From: Curvularia sp. ZM96
Lineage: Eukaryota > Ascomycota > Dothideomycetes > Pleosporales > Pleosporaceae
DNA length: 64,000 nucleotides
NCBI GenBank assembly: GCA_022457065.1
Contig: JAJGBQ010000005.1
Span: 2,728,001-2,792,000, forward strand
Reading direction: 5' to 3'
The notes under the pieces: model-generated
Told to the model about the DNA's origin: nothing
The model's database searches: none
The model's input: only the letters and a program-made list of their open reading frames with translations
Part shown: piece after piece, positions 34,714 to 45,908 of the stretch
Layout: the number at the start of each line of letters is the position of its first letter
How positions within the stretch are numbered: position 1 is the first letter of the stretch
Translations under genes and position numbers: made by a program

Positions 34714-36237
34714 ATGGCCATACCAATGCAGCCAAGCAGCAGCAGAGAGGCAGAGGCGGTGGATCTGGATCGCCTATTCGAGGAATATGTTGATTCAGAT
34801 ATGCTACCGTTGAACGACTCGGTATCTGGTCATTCCAGCCCAGACCAGCTGGCGAATCACCTCGAGGTTGCTTCGCCGACTGAGAGTGAGGCTGTGCCTA
34901 TACTCGATCAGGAAACGAAAGCTGCATGGCGCAAGGCTCTCCAAGACTGTAGCCAGAGCCTTCCCTCTTCGTATTCGGATTGCTTTACCTCTCCCTCCTA
35001 TACTGCATCGTCTACCGGGGACGAATCATATAGCGATTCAGAGTTGTCCAGGTTTCAAGAAGTCATTGAGTCAGACAGTGGATATTCGCAATCCGCCTCT
35101 CAGCCTTCCACACCGGAACCCTACATTCGCGATCGGTCACTCAAGAAGGCTGTAGCCTTTCGAAATTATAAACAACACTTCGGCGTCAAAAAGCCATCAA
35201 GAAAGCCATCGATCAAACCTTCAATGAAAATGATGCAGTTTGGTACCCACTTGTATACACCACATACTTGGAGACGCCATACGACAACTCCGATAGAATC
35301 GTTTAGTAGAACCTCAGCCGACGAGGTTGTTTCCGACTCTGAATCGCCTAGGTCTATTCATCAAGAGCAGGCTGATGGATTTCTCAAACAAAACAATCAA
35401 GCTCACAATCTCAGTCACTTGCCTCTTCTGGCGAACGACGACAACTATTTCTCAGACTACCAATCAACATTTTCGGTTACTCCCGTCATAGATGCGCTCA
35501 ACGGAGAGAACTACGACTACAACATTGACCTTACATTTGGTTCTCCCGGCATCTCAAGTATGGCCCTTTCAGCCTTGCTGATCCCACTCTCATCCCTTCA
35601 ACAAGCTACCACATCTGCACCGGGCTTTGATCTCACAGCTTCACCTGAACTCTTTGACAGTAGCGATACGTGCAGCTGGTGGAGCAGCGAGATCCCGACT
35701 AGCCACCCATCCTATCCTCCTACGGAAAACACTCTGCACTTCACAAACCAAAACATAGAAGTCCAAGGCTTAGGTATCACTTGCAAGAACACCCCCTTTG
35801 ATTTCAACTCAGCCTCAACCTGCTTCAACACAAACACATACAGCGCCCTATACCCAGCTCAACCCCACCGACCCCTCTCTTCTCCAAACACTCAACCGCG
35901 CCCCCACCACCGCAAACCTAGCTCTCGCTCTCGCCACCGCAACAGCTACTCTCAGCGCCGCAGATCTCGCTCCTCATCGCAACACTCATCCTCACGCCAA
36001 GCAAGCAGTTCGAGCACCGGTGACGTCGGCTTCGTAAACTTTACTCCTGAGGATAGCAGAAGGATCCTGACTGGCGTCGCGCCGAGCGGCAGCAGCAAGA
36101 CGAAAGCGCGGCGCGAGAGGGAGGCGGCGGAGAGGCGGCGGAAACTTAGTCAGGCGGCGATGAAGGCGGTTATGGATGCGGGTGGTGATGTGGATAGTCT
36201 AAGACATTTGGAGAGGGATGGGTTGTTGGTTGTGTAG
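34714..36237 (+). CDS. wetA: Developmental regulator WetA
   Basis: Controls late conidium development and spore-wall maturation in the BrlA-AbaA-WetA pathway. 507 residues, single exon. The diagnostic C-terminal block is at about residues 440-507: VGFVNFTPEDSRRILTGVAP, then SGSSKTKARREREAAERRR and LSQAAMKAVMDAGGD. This is the conserved WetA motif with its nuclear-localisation-like basic run. The N-terminus (LDRLFEEYVDSDM) is also WetA-like. The middle is Ser/Thr/Pro/Gln-rich and disordered. The start at 34714 (CGACATGGCC) was chosen over an in-frame ATG at 34663 because the conserved N-terminal acidic helix begins shortly after it. The next gene, RRP4, converges on it. Confidence 0.9.
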   Translation: MAIPMQPSSSREAEAVDLDRLFEEYVDSDMLPLNDSVSGHSSPDQLANHLEVASPTESEAVPILDQETKAAWRKALQDCSQSLPSSYSDCFTSPSYTASSTGDESYSDSELSRFQEVIESDSGYSQSASQPSTPEPYIRDRSLKKAVAFRNYKQHFGVKKPSRKPSIKPSMKMMQFGTHLYTPHTWRRHTTTPIESFSRTSADEVVSDSESPRSIHQEQADGFLKQNNQAHNLSHLPLLANDDNYFSDYQSTFSVTPVIDALNGENYDYNIDLTFGSPGISSMALSALLIPLSSLQQATTSAPGFDLTASPELFDSSDTCSWWSSEIPTSHPSYPPTENTLHFTNQNIEVQGLGITCKNTPFDFNSASTCFNTNTYSALYPAQPHRPLSSPNTQPRPHHRKPSSRSRHRNSYSQRRRSRSSSQHSSSRQASSSSTGDVGFVNFTPEDSRRILTGVAPSGSSKTKARREREAAERRRKLSQAAMKAVMDAGGDVDSLRHLERDGLLVV

Positions 36238-36636
36238 GGGATCGTTGCATCGTTCTTTTTCTATTTTCAATACTTGGATGGGGAGCTCGGCGCTTTTTGA
36301 TGTATATCCGGGAATGCTTTCATGATGATGTGTATATGGTTATGTGGATAGAAGGCGGATTATTATGATATTACGACAACGATGAAAGATGCACTATTGG
36401 CTTGTATTTGCTGTCTGTCGAGCACTTCCTACATGCCCCCGTGTCTATAGTGATGGCATCTCGTGCCTTAGAGGTACTTGTGCAATTCATGAGAAATTGC
36501 GTGTCTTTTCTAGATTCGAAGTACCGAACTTAATCGGTACGTTGGAAAGAAACAAATACGCGTAGCACATGGGCTATCACTGTCTCTTCGATCCAGTTCG
36601 TCTGAGTGTCGTTTCGTATCTTCGGCCTCACCATCT
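36238..36636. other. Convergent spacer between wetA and RRP4
   Basis: 399 bases of AT-rich 3' flanking sequence. No coding signal. Confidence 0.6.
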
Positions 36637-37674
36637 TCAACCACCAGCCTCCACCTCGAGCCTCGCCAATACGGCTTCTACTACACCCTTTGCGCCGATG
36701 CCTCTTTCTACCGTACCCAAAGCCTTCTCTTCAGCCTCTAGTTCCACAGCACCTTCGTACACCTTTACAATCATATCTTCGTCAACCTTGGCACCACACG
36801 CGACCAGCCCACGGATCAGCGTGCTCACCCTCGTAATCTCGCGCATAACACCAGGATCGATATCGTCGTTTTGGCTCGAATACAATGTCTCTGTGACACT
36901 CTCGTCCAACCTGTTGATTCCCACCTCCTTTGGATCCGCATTCGTCGCGATATGCTTGCTGATGAAGATGTATCCATTGACACCAAGGACAATATCGATT
37001 TCGCCCGCCGCCGTATTCAGCGTAAAGACCTGGCGTCGACTCCGTACGACACCGCCCTTACGACTCAGGACACCACCACCAGCACCCGTAAGACTAGTAA
37101 AAAGACCGTTCCTGAGCTTTCCGTACTTGAGCGACCGCGTGTGCAATGACGCCGTGCCGTCCTGATGTAAAGTTTGTACTTCAGCAACGAGCAGATCGCC
37201 TTCTTGGAAGAATGTTCGGATGTTCAGCTCGTCGACTGTTGTGCGCCTTCTCAGCACACCACCGGGTAAGTTGATGCTGGAGAGGGGTAGATTGGCCAGC
37301 ATGGGCGCCGCAATGTCGACGTTCCATTTCTTTGTTCCAACAGTCATTATCCTGCCCACAACTAGGTCGCCGATCTCGGGCTGGTAACGCGCGCGCAGCG
37401 GCTGGACAGACAAGAGTTTGTTTGTCTTGTGCAGTGTACCGGCGACGGTGGATATTATCGTAGTAGAGCCCGCGGGGTGAGAGGGAACGTAGGTGCCGTG
37501 GCCGCGCATCCATTGCGGGTCAGAGGTTATGTGCTCGCCGGGTGTGACGATGGATTTGGAACCGGAGATGGCGAGATCATCGTTATCATCCATTTCAATG
37601 TCGGAGTCTGATTCGTCTTTTGCATCGCGCCGTGGTGGGAGTGGTGCACTGGGTGGTAGGATGGAGATTGGCAT
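36637..37674 (-). CDS. RRP4: Exosome cap subunit Rrp4
   Basis: An RNA-binding cap protein of the nuclear and cytoplasmic RNA exosome (3'-5' RNA processing and decay). 345 residues, no intron. An N-terminal exosome-type strand pair ([20 protein letters not shown]) is followed by an S1 domain at about 97-190 ([50 protein letters not shown]) and a KH domain from about 200 ([20 protein letters not shown]). The sequence ends without obvious extension. Divergent from the PLD-family gene, with 329 bases between starts. Confidence 0.92.
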   Translation of the reverse strand: MPISILPPSAPLPPRRDAKDESDSDIEMDDNDDLAISGSKSIVTPGEHITSDPQWMRGHGTYVPSHPAGSTTIISTVAGTLHKTNKLLSVQPLRARYQPEIGDLVVGRIMTVGTKKWNVDIAAPMLANLPLSSINLPGGVLRRRTTVDELNIRTFFQEGDLLVAEVQTLHQDGTASLHTRSLKYGKLRNGLFTSLTGAGGGVLSRKGGVVRSRRQVFTLNTAAGEIDIVLGVNGYIFISKHIATNADPKEVGINRLDESVTETLYSSQNDDIDPGVMREITRVSTLIRGLVACGAKVDEDMIVKVYEGAVELEAEEKALGTVERGIGAKGVVEAVLARLEVEAGG

Positions 37675-38003
37675 TTTGACGGTGCGCCTGCGGATGGCGC
37701 TTTACGAGTGGTGCACTGTGGTTCCTGGAATCGCCAAAGTTACCGATATGCGAAGTCTTGTCGGTTGCGTTCGTTGGGCAATATCGGTATCGCGGCGATG
37801 ATGTCGTTTTTCGTGTTTGGAAAGCTCTTGGAAATTTTGGCGGGGATTGATAGCTAGTCCTCCGGCGATCTTCCTGCGGAGCTACCCCTAATCAGCCTAG
37901 ACTCGACGCGTCGAACGTGGATGCGTCCGCGACAAGCCTCAACGTCATTACACCAAAAAGTCCCAGATCAGTTTTGCTTACATTGCTACCACTACATATA
38001 AAA
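37675..38003. other. Divergent promoter of RRP4 and the PLD gene
   Basis: An in-frame ATG at 37917 could extend the PLD protein by 29 residues. A TATA-like run (CATATAAAAATG) abuts the ATG at 38004, so the true start is uncertain. Confidence 0.5.
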
Positions 38004-39419
38004 ATGCCACCAGCGTCTTCTTCGCCTTCTGTGTCCCACTTCAATGAACCTTTCATCTCAGCCCTCGATGTCGCAGCACCTAAGAATGCAAGTGACGATC
38101 CAAGTTACTATGCTCGCTATCCCCGGTCTCTCATCACTTCCTCAAATCTCGACGCATTCATGACTGGAACTGGATCATCTATCTATGAATCTCTTGTTCC
38201 CCTCCTCGAGTCTACAAGCCATGAGCTCATCCTTGTCACATGTTTCTGGGCCCGATCAGCGACCCTCGACACGCTGAATTCTGTGCTGAGAAAACTGTCA
38301 GACAAAGCCATAAGAAGGGGAACGCAGAAGATCAGAGTCCGGTTATGTTTTTCATCTAGTTCCGTGTTCCAGAAACTGTTTCACAAACAAGGTATCACGG
38401 GACAGACGTATCCTGCTTCCACATGGGTGAAAAAGTTAGGACTCCCTGACCCATCGGAATTGAACGGTCTCAACATTGAGATCAAGTCCATTTTCCTCTT
38501 ACCGTTTAGTGTCATGCATCCCAAGTTCATCATTGTGGATCGAAAAACTGCAGTGCTACCTAGCTGCAACATCAGCTGGGAAGAATGGTTCGAAGGTGCC
38601 GTTACCTTGAGTGGACCAATCGTACAACAATTCCTCAAGTTCTACCGGACCTTTTGGGAGCGTCGACAGGATGAACCTACCGTTCTCGATGCTGCAGACG
38701 CTGTCGTTGCTCAGGCTAAACACATCGATTCGCTAAAGTCATACGTGCAACTCTCAGCTCCCGACATCCATACCATTTTCCTCCCAAGTCCCCACCGCAG
38801 GAACCCATGCTTTGCATTTCTGGCATCTCAAAATGCAGTCCAAGCACCTCCCACACCTCTCAACGTCTTCCTGCTCACCCTCTTCTCAAAAGCTGAACAC
38901 AGCATCCGCATCCAAACACCCAATCTCACCGCGCCCCCTGTTCTGTCCGCCCTCCTCAGAGCACTAGCTCGCGGCGTCGACGTACGGATAGTAACATCGG
39001 ATCGCCTTATGATACTCGAGCAACTCGTCACAGCCGGGACCACTACATCCCGCTGTATCGAAAAACTCATCAAGCGGTACCGCCTACTCTCTTCCGAGCG
39101 CCAGCACCTCATCGACGAGGAAGCAGCCATGACAGCCCCTCATCCTGGCCGCCTGCAGATAGCGTACTGGACGCCTATTGGTGGCCTCAAGAAACGCGGC
39201 AAAGAAGCAGGTGAAGCACAGCAGTCACATCTCAAGATGACGATTGTAGATGACGAGGTGGTAGTGCTAGGATCAGGCAATCTGGATCGTGCGAGTTGGT
39301 TCACAAGTCAGGAGCTAGGGACGGCATTTTTTGGGAAAGATTTGGTGGGCAAGATTGCTGGTGCGGTGGATGAAGGCGTCAAGGGCCGGTGCAGGGTCGT
39401 GTTTGATAGTGAACAGTGA
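38004..39419 (+). CDS. Phospholipase D-superfamily protein
   Basis: 471 residues with two HKD half-sites, as in all PLD-fold phosphodiesterases. The first is HPKFIIVDRKTAVLPSCNIS (His-x-Lys-x4-Asp), near residue 170. The second is HLKMTIVDDEVVVLGSGNLD, near 412, with the GSGN that follows the motif in most families. The segments between them (FLLTLFSKAEHSIRIQTPNL, LLRALARGVDVRIVTSD) match the PLDc_2 class, related to bacterial cardiolipin synthases. No membrane span is seen. The substrate may be a phospholipid or a nucleic acid; the sequence alone does not decide. The start at 38004 is the better-supported of two in-frame ATGs; 37917 is the alternative. Confidence 0.85.
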   Translation: MPPASSSPSVSHFNEPFISALDVAAPKNASDDPSYYARYPRSLITSSNLDAFMTGTGSSIYESLVPLLESTSHELILVTCFWARSATLDTLNSVLRKLSDKAIRRGTQKIRVRLCFSSSSVFQKLFHKQGITGQTYPASTWVKKLGLPDPSELNGLNIEIKSIFLLPFSVMHPKFIIVDRKTAVLPSCNISWEEWFEGAVTLSGPIVQQFLKFYRTFWERRQDEPTVLDAADAVVAQAKHIDSLKSYVQLSAPDIHTIFLPSPHRRNPCFAFLASQNAVQAPPTPLNVFLLTLFSKAEHSIRIQTPNLTAPPVLSALLRALARGVDVRIVTSDRLMILEQLVTAGTTTSRCIEKLIKRYRLLSSERQHLIDEEAAMTAPHPGRLQIAYWTPIGGLKKRGKEAGEAQQSHLKMTIVDDEVVVLGSGNLDRASWFTSQELGTAFFGKDLVGKIAGAVDEGVKGRCRVVFDSEQ

Positions 39420-40814
39420 AAAACCTGCAAAAAGCGACAAAAAAAATCAATCATCTCTATTCCGGCGGTTAGTTGCTCCAGTACCCCGATTCGAACGGGA
39501 TACCCTCCTAGCTTAGCAACCCATATATTATGGGACACTGTGTGGGCTATTAGTTTCCTACAAGCCTATTAGTTTAATCACAATTTTAAGAATGCTCTCG
39601 CCGGTAGCACTTTCACTCCTATGGCCTTAGCAGTCTAATGTTCGTTGTTTGGTACCCACACCAGTGTTCTGCTAGGAGCCCACCCGACCGCCGGAGAAGA
39701 GATGATTGATGGTGAGATGCGGGATTTTGCAGTATTTATGCATGTATAGAGGCGAGAGTGCGTATGCTGTTTTGTGGAGGATAGTTATCGCGTGTTGTTT
39801 GCTTGCTCGTTTGTTTGTTTGGCGGACGGACGAAGCTCACACACCACACACATACAAAACAACAACAACCAGGACTTACAGTAGCAACGCACTATCTAGT
39901 CACATCTATTTTGTTTACAGTGTTGTGTGGTTATCTGATCAATATCCCGCCAGTTGGATAGATTTCACTTTTGCTGGGAGAGGCCGAAAGCTCTTTGGGA
40001 TATTGCGCATTAGACGCATGGAGTAGGAAATCAATATGCTTGCTGCATTAGGACCATTACGGATGCCATAGACGTCAGCTTGATAGCAGGCTTGTCGCAT
40101 TCTGGCACTTGAAGATGAAGGACTGAGGACAAATATGTGACGATCAACGACCCAGCACTTTACCACCCAAGTGAGCAGTGAAAGTGCCCGGCCATGTATT
40201 ATATTCATATTCATGTCAACCACTTCCGTGGCAACGACGCCTCATTACCATCTCGTCCCCACCCCGTACCGTTGAAAGAGGGAGAAGAGAAAGGAAGAGG
40301 AGTAGAGTGTAGATAGAACCTCGCTGCAGTATATACAAAAGTAATGTGTGGGCGCAAGGCGCCCACCATGACAGGCCCATGTTGACATGGTAATGTTTGT
40401 CCGTGAAATCCCTCACCCCAAAGTATATTAAATAGGCAGCTCAGCAAGAAGAATAACAAAGGCCAAGAGAAGAAAAAATGATAATAGGTTTTCCGCATGA
40501 TCCACATCAGCACTTGACGGATCGTTCCCCATTGCATACCAGAACCATGCAAATCGAGAACTAAGGAGGTTATGCCAACGTTCATCTAGAACCGAACCCC
40601 GAAACAAACCAAAAAAACAAGAAAACAAATGGGAATATCCCATATCGCTCTTTCCTATATATATGTGTATGTAAATATGTGTGAAGATGGCTGGCGTGGA
40701 CGATGATGACATGTGTCGCGCCTCAGCCAGATATCATGTTGAATGTCGTGACTCCTGATCATATGTGTATCGTGATAGCTGGATGATGCCATGGGACGGT
40801 TGGAAGGGCAGGGC
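39420..40814. other. 1.4 kb convergent spacer with a tRNA-arm-like hairpin
   Basis: Lies between the PLD and STB3-like stops. No recognisable coding frame. It contains the hairpin at 39481-39503 (separate entry), and 40250-40700 is AT-rich and probably includes the STB3-like 3' UTR. Confidence 0.5.
39481..39503 (-). other. Hairpin resembling a tRNA T-arm
   Basis: On the minus strand GTATCCCG pairs with CGGGGTAC (8 bp, one G-T pair) around the loop TTCGAAT, as in a tRNA T-arm with internal promoter box B. I could not find a matching acceptor 5' strand or anticodon arm within 120 bases, so a complete tRNA is not claimed. It may be a decayed tRNA or tRNA-derived SINE fragment, or chance. Confidence 0.3.
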
Positions 40815-41972
40815 CTACATAGAGCCCATGGCGATGAGTGCCTCGATGGCGTCGCGCTCTGCACCGGATCCGGCAACAGGCGGTGCAGATGCATTGAAAA
40901 CAGTGTTGAGAGAAGAGCCCGCGTTCACGGCGTGATTACCGCGGGATGCATTGGGAACAGCAAGGAAAGGTTGAAACGTGGGCGCAGCATTGCGTCCGTG
41001 GGAAGGATGAGGTAGAGAGTGGGCCTGGGCGGATATATTCCGGTAGCGCGGGTTGCTCGTCTGTGTTCGGCTTAGATAGTTGTAGTCACGGTGTTCTCGG
41101 CGCGGACCGCAGCGGGTCTCGCGAAGAGCTTCAGGCCCCATTGTCGCCCAGTCTTCTTGATCCGTGTCGTCATTCAGCTCTTCCTCCAACTCCATGTCTG
41201 AAGCCGAATCCGAGTCGGAACTGTCGTCAGAGTCGTCCAGCGACATCTGGTCGGCCATTTCCTCATCGTCGCCCTGACGGTGAGGCGACCACGAACCCGC
41301 ATTCCAGCTGCCGGCGTACACGTCACGTTCCTGTCGGAGCCTAGGTATTTGCAGACTACCTCCTGTACTATCGATGCTGTCCGGCGGAGTGCGCCCATTT
41401 CCAGAACGCTTGCCACCGATAGGCATCCCCTGAGCCTGCGCGCCAGAGCCTGTCACGCTCCAGCGTCCCCAACCGACCTTCTCGAACTTGACCTCACCGT
41501 GGAGGCCGCCACCTGCCCGATGTTCAAGCGCAGCTACAACTAGCCTGCGGGCTTTGGCCGGGGGCAATCCCGAGAAGCCAGGCACTGCCTGAGTCAAGTG
41601 GGCCATCATCTCACGAATGGGCATTGCACCGTGGCCGTTGAGAATGTCGGGCAGGTGGTGCTTGGCGAGCATCAACGCCGTGATTTGGCGCGTCGCGTCC
41701 AAGCCTGCCAGCGCCTCCTTGGATAGGGCAGAGGGTTGGTCCTGCGCTGCCGCATGCTCCACCGCGTCCTGGAGGTCGATTTCCATGGACTCATCCTCTG
41801 GTGTCTGCAGTCGCCCAACGACTGGCATGGGGCGTCGCTTGTGTGCAGGAAGCGTGGGGGAGATGGAACTCGGGGGCGTGGGGAGGGTGCCAGTGGAAGT
41901 AGCATGACCACTGTCCTTTCGCCCAAAGGCCATGGCAATGTTGGACACGGGCTTGGGAGCAGCGGCAGCCAT
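40815..41972 (-). CDS. STB3: Stb3-like Sin3-binding protein
   Basis: 385 residues, single exon. The core at about residues 105-175 (LPDILNGHGAMPIREMMAHL, VPGFSGLPPAKARRLVVAAL, VKFEKVGWGRWSV) matches the Sin3-binding Stb3 domain. In yeast Stb3 binds the ribosomal RNA processing element and, with Sin3/Rpd3, represses ribosome-biogenesis genes under TOR control; the same role here is inferred. Flanking regions are disordered: a Pro/Ser N-terminus with PPSSISPTLPAHKRRPMP, and a long acidic Asp/Ser run near 250-290. The start at 41972 (GCCATGG) was chosen over an in-frame extension of 13 residues. Confidence 0.8.
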   Translation of the reverse strand: MAAAAPKPVSNIAMAFGRKDSGHATSTGTLPTPPSSISPTLPAHKRRPMPVVGRLQTPEDESMEIDLQDAVEHAAAQDQPSALSKEALAGLDATRQITALMLAKHHLPDILNGHGAMPIREMMAHLTQAVPGFSGLPPAKARRLVVAALEHRAGGGLHGEVKFEKVGWGRWSVTGSGAQAQGMPIGGKRSGNGRTPPDSIDSTGGSLQIPRLRQERDVYAGSWNAGSWSPHRQGDDEEMADQMSLDDSDDSSDSDSASDMELEEELNDDTDQEDWATMGPEALRETRCGPRREHRDYNYLSRTQTSNPRYRNISAQAHSLPHPSHGRNAAPTFQPFLAVPNASRGNHAVNAGSSLNTVFNASAPPVAGSGAERDAIEALIAMGSM

Positions 41973-43338
41973 GGTTGAAGTTGCGAGGCAGGGGCTGACG
42001 GAGTGAGTCAAAGCGCGAGTTACTCAGACAGTCACACTAGATGAGGAATCTCGAAGACTGGAGAGAAACAGAAAGTTAGCGGCGGTGGTCTTGGAATTAT
42101 AGTGCTGTGCGGAGGACTTTGTCGTGTTGTGCAGAGTAGTTGGCAGCAAACGTACCTCGTGATCTTGAGTATAGGCTCTCAGTTATGGAGAGCAAGGCGT
42201 TTGGGGAGGCAGCAGTTGGATTTTGAACTTTGAAATTTAAGACAGTGATAGAACTGTCTTACGCGACAAAGAACTAAGCGACAAACGGACAAAATAGGTG
42301 CTGGCGGTGTGTTGTTGTGTGCGGATGCAGCTGTGGAGCTGGCTCTTTCACCGTTTCGAGACGTCTAGCGATCGGCGATGGGGATCAGCGAGTCGGTGTC
42401 GGGACGAAGCCGGTAGCGTGGTCGGAACAGCAGAGCGCGGGATCCGGTATATGCAAGCAAGGAGTAGCAGCAGACGGCTTGTGGCTGGCGAGGGTGCGAG
42501 CAGAACAGAGCAGAACAGAGCAGTGGTCTTAATATTCGAGTGTGCGATGTGTCATGAGTGCTGGATCATGGCAGGCAGGGACTACGCCATGATAAGGCCC
42601 TCGCTGGCTCCCAAGGGCTGCTGCGACCAAGGAAGACACGCGCATCTGACAACCCCCAAAGCGGGAAGCGACGGCAGGTGCCCCTGTCCCTGCCCTGATT
42701 GGCTCGCAACCAGCTGACTCCCTCCCACCGCACGCCCACGCCTCTCGCAAGCGTCATGGAAATCGCGGAATTTCGCCCCCCGCCAGCAGCAGGGACTCGG
42801 GGCTCAGAAGCAGGGCAAAAAGAGAGTTTGCACCGCCGCCCGCCCTGCTGTACCACGGCCTCGCGATGTCTTTGTACACTCCAGCCATCGCCGCACCATG
42901 GTGCGGCCGTGCTGGCCCGGCCCAAAGGCGTCGTCGTCGACGTTGCTTTGTCGCAGCCCGTTCGCAGCCGATACAAGGCCCATATCAGCGTCGCTCCATA
43001 TCGGCTCCTCATGCTCGCCGTGCGCCTTTGCCATGCCTTGCATCCGTAGCATCCTCTGGCGTTATCGTGCCGCGGGGGTTCTCCAGCCTACCGCCAAAAA
43101 GGTCCGACTTCGCTGCGCACCTGTTGACGAGCAACGCATGCACGAGGCCAAACAGTGGTTGCAAAGCAGCAACCACAGTCGATACACGTGTTGCGCCGAC
43201 AGGCTCGACTGCAAGACATCCCGCACGGCAGACAAAACCAATCCGTGCACGCTGCGCCGCGCCAATGTGTCGCATTGCTCAACTATCCGCTCAGTGACGT
43301 GAGCATTGCAACCCAAGAGACCCGCGTGGATAAGGCCT
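41973..43338. other. GC-rich spacer upstream of STB3
   Basis: 1.37 kb between the STB3-like start and the TOP3 stop. Dense overlapping open frames on both strands reflect high GC, and none resembles a protein family. A short tandem repeat of AGCAGAACAG lies at 42498-42524. It probably contains a long STB3 5' UTR. Confidence 0.5.
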
Positions 43339-45624
43339 CAGCCGTGATTCGCGTTGACGACATACTTGGTGATGGCCTAGCCGGTTCGGCATTACGTTAG
43401 CGATGCGACTACACATGGCAATCTTGGCCTCGAAAATGGAAAACGCACCGATTTCAGTACGTTGATCTGCTGCATCGTACGGTTGAACACTGCCCGATAC
43501 TGCTCCAGGTTCTGTTGAACCACGTCGTTGCGGGTGCTGCGCCCTTCGCAAATGGCCTTCATCTGCTCCTCCATCTGCCGAGACGGTTAGCAAGCCTCTT
43601 GGTCATCACCACCCAACACCCCACGTGGACCACTCACTTGTTTACGGAGGAACGGCTTGCTCAGGCTCGTCTCGAACCCCACATTGTCGTAACCTTCTAT
43701 AAGCGCGACGCCCAAGGTTGTTGGGATGAACTCTTGAACCCCGCCGGTGCTCCCTCCGCCGGCCGGGCCTGTTGCTGCACCACCTCGCCCGCCTCGCCCG
43801 CCACGCCCGCCACGTCCTGCTCCTCGTGAACCTCTTCCTCGGCCTCTGGTTGCTGTTGCACCAGCAGTGGCACCAGCCCCTCCTCCTTTGAGTCGCGCAA
43901 TCACGTATTCGCGCTCTTTGATTTTGGCAATGTGCTCGGCCATGGTCGCATCGGTGCCGATTCCGTTGGCATCCATAAGCGCAATGAGCTCGGGTTCCGT
44001 AAGGTAGCTTGGCGCTGTCGTCTGGCCGTCCATCATGTTCGCTTCTGTAGGCTCGAACGTCTCGCCTATGGCATATTGGGGTAGAACTTGACTACTTTCC
44101 CATTTGTCGTATGGGTACACATCTAGGTAGTTTCTCGCAATGACCGTGAGCCCATGTGCATGGAACATTTCCCCACCATAGTCGATTTCAACATCGGTAG
44201 CTTCGCCAACAGCATCCTCAGAACAGCACGCGAGGAACCGGCGAACCACAAATTCATACACCACTCGCTCCCTGTCGTTGAGCTGTGTGGGTGCAACGTA
44301 GTTGACAGGGTGGATGGGCGGATGGGCCCTGTCGTTGTTGCGTCCGGCACGAGGCGGCTGGAATCCGCCGTTCATGAGATTCTGTGCAAACGGTCCCCAG
44401 CGACCATCTTGTGTCTGGCGGCCCACCAAGGCCCGCAGGCCCATGCCGCGGTCGAACTGGTCCGTCTCTGTGCGTGGGTAACTGATCCAGCCTTTGGTGT
44501 ACAGGTCTTCAGCTACCTTCATGACATCTTGCGAGGTCATACGGAGAAATCGAGCTCCATTCTTCTGCAGTTCAACAGTGGTCAGGGGTAATGGCTTCCA
44601 TTTCTTCGTAGGTTTCTTTGCCATTTTCGTCACAGTCGCAGTCTTGGAGAGTAGGCAGCGTTCGAAAATGATCATCACGGCCATGCGGTCAAACAAGTGA
44701 CCCCGTCGCCAGTTGAACATGACGTCGACTTCATCCTTGGTGTGTGCCACCTTGATATACCAGAACGGCTCTGGGACAAAATTCCGCACTCGTAGATAGC
44801 GATCCACCACGAAGCCCAATGTTGGGAACTGGCAGGAGCCATAGCTGATTATTTTTCCTCGCTCTTCGCCTTGCTGGGGAATCATGTTCTGTAGCGCTAG
44901 TGTCTGCATGCGTGTAAATGCAGCCCCAAGTCGGAGATCCAACTCAATGCGCGCTGCGACAGCCTGTGCCTGTGCCTCGTCCAGACGGATCGGATTCTGT
45001 GACGCTTGAATGACATGCCTAGAACATGTTAGTCCGTCACCTCTATGCTGACAAGGCAATACAGACGCTCGTTCAATGTTGCTGAAACGTGCTCGCCACA
45101 CCTGCATGTTTGGGTTTGCTTTGAGTGCAATGTCACGGATTTCAGTCCCAATGTGCTCGCCCTCGCGGTCACAGTCGGTCCATATGAACAGAATCGAAGC
45201 ATACCTCGCTTGCGACTCGATGTTGCTCGCCACCACTTTCTTGTCCTGTTTGCTTGTCAGTAAAGACGGAGAGATAACGGTCTCGCCACGCACCTCTGCT
45301 ATGCCAGACACGATCGGGGCGTCGAACAGAGATGCCGGTTGGCACGAATTCCATTTCTTATATCGCTCGTTGAAATCTTGTGCTACAATGTGACCAGCAA
45401 CGCATGTAAAGGTAACAGAACACTGCCCCCAGTTGTTGAAGCGAAAATCAAACTTGTAGTTTTTGACCCATTGAATGCCCCGAACGCTGTCCTAGTGACA
45501 TTAGCCCTGCGTCTGAGAGGGCCTGGGTTTGTGCCAGACTCACGGCTTGAGGGTGTCCGCCGAGATGGGTTGCAACTGCTTTTGCAATAGATGGCTTCTC
45601 GGCCACGCACAAGACCCGTGTCAT
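43339..45624 (-). CDS. TOP3: DNA topoisomerase III
   Basis: A type IA topoisomerase that acts with RecQ/Sgs1 and Rmi1 to decatenate recombination intermediates. Six exons: 45544-45624, 45294-45491, 45067-45245, 43638-45018, 43449-43574 and 43339-43377. All five joins keep frame, giving 667 residues (yeast Top3 has 656). The TOPRIM domain begins at MTRVLCVAEKPSIAKAVA, and the acidic triad is in IWTDCDREGEHIG (about Asp117, Asp119, Glu121). The catalytic tyrosine is Tyr333 in GWISYPRTETDQF. The intron after residue 152 has an atypical GTCTGT donor. A Gly/Arg tract (RGG-type, about 544-581) is inserted before EFIPTTLGVALIEGYD. Divergent from the DUF1295 gene, with 284 bases between starts. Confidence 0.9.
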
Positions 45625-45908
45625 GCTTGTGAGATGTGAATGTGTATATTCAAGAGACCTCACAAGAAAAAGAGATCTTCGTGGTCATGTGAATGCGCGT
45701 CAAGGCTGAGAAAGCGCGTCGAGGAGCTGCACGGGCCCTTGCAGCACGCTAAGCCACCGGATGTTCAGGGAAAGAAGCGCTTCATGAGGTCATGTCCCCT
45801 CCACATTACATACACGTATCCACTCAGCGACACTTACATACACTCGCTGTCTACGCTCCACGCGAGAGCCATCGCAATTTTCACGACAGAAACACGCGAA
45901 TTGGGACA

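Noticed and set aside
39440..39660. A complete tRNA gene on the minus strand
   Set aside because: Only the T-arm pairs well; no acceptor 5' strand, D-arm or anticodon loop with U33 could be fitted, with or without an intron.
42498..42524. Short tandem AGCAGAACAG repeat
   Set aside because: Fewer than three full units; an ordinary microsatellite-like sequence in a 5' flank.
42298..43316. Many overlapping open frames on both strands
   Set aside because: High GC removes stop codons in all frames, and none resembles a protein; treated as the STB3 upstream region.
43587..43637. Read-through C-terminus of TOP3 after residue 613
   Set aside because: The frame continues into intron 4 (GTGAGT donor); the spliced exons 5 and 6 give the conserved MEEQMKAICEGR continuation.
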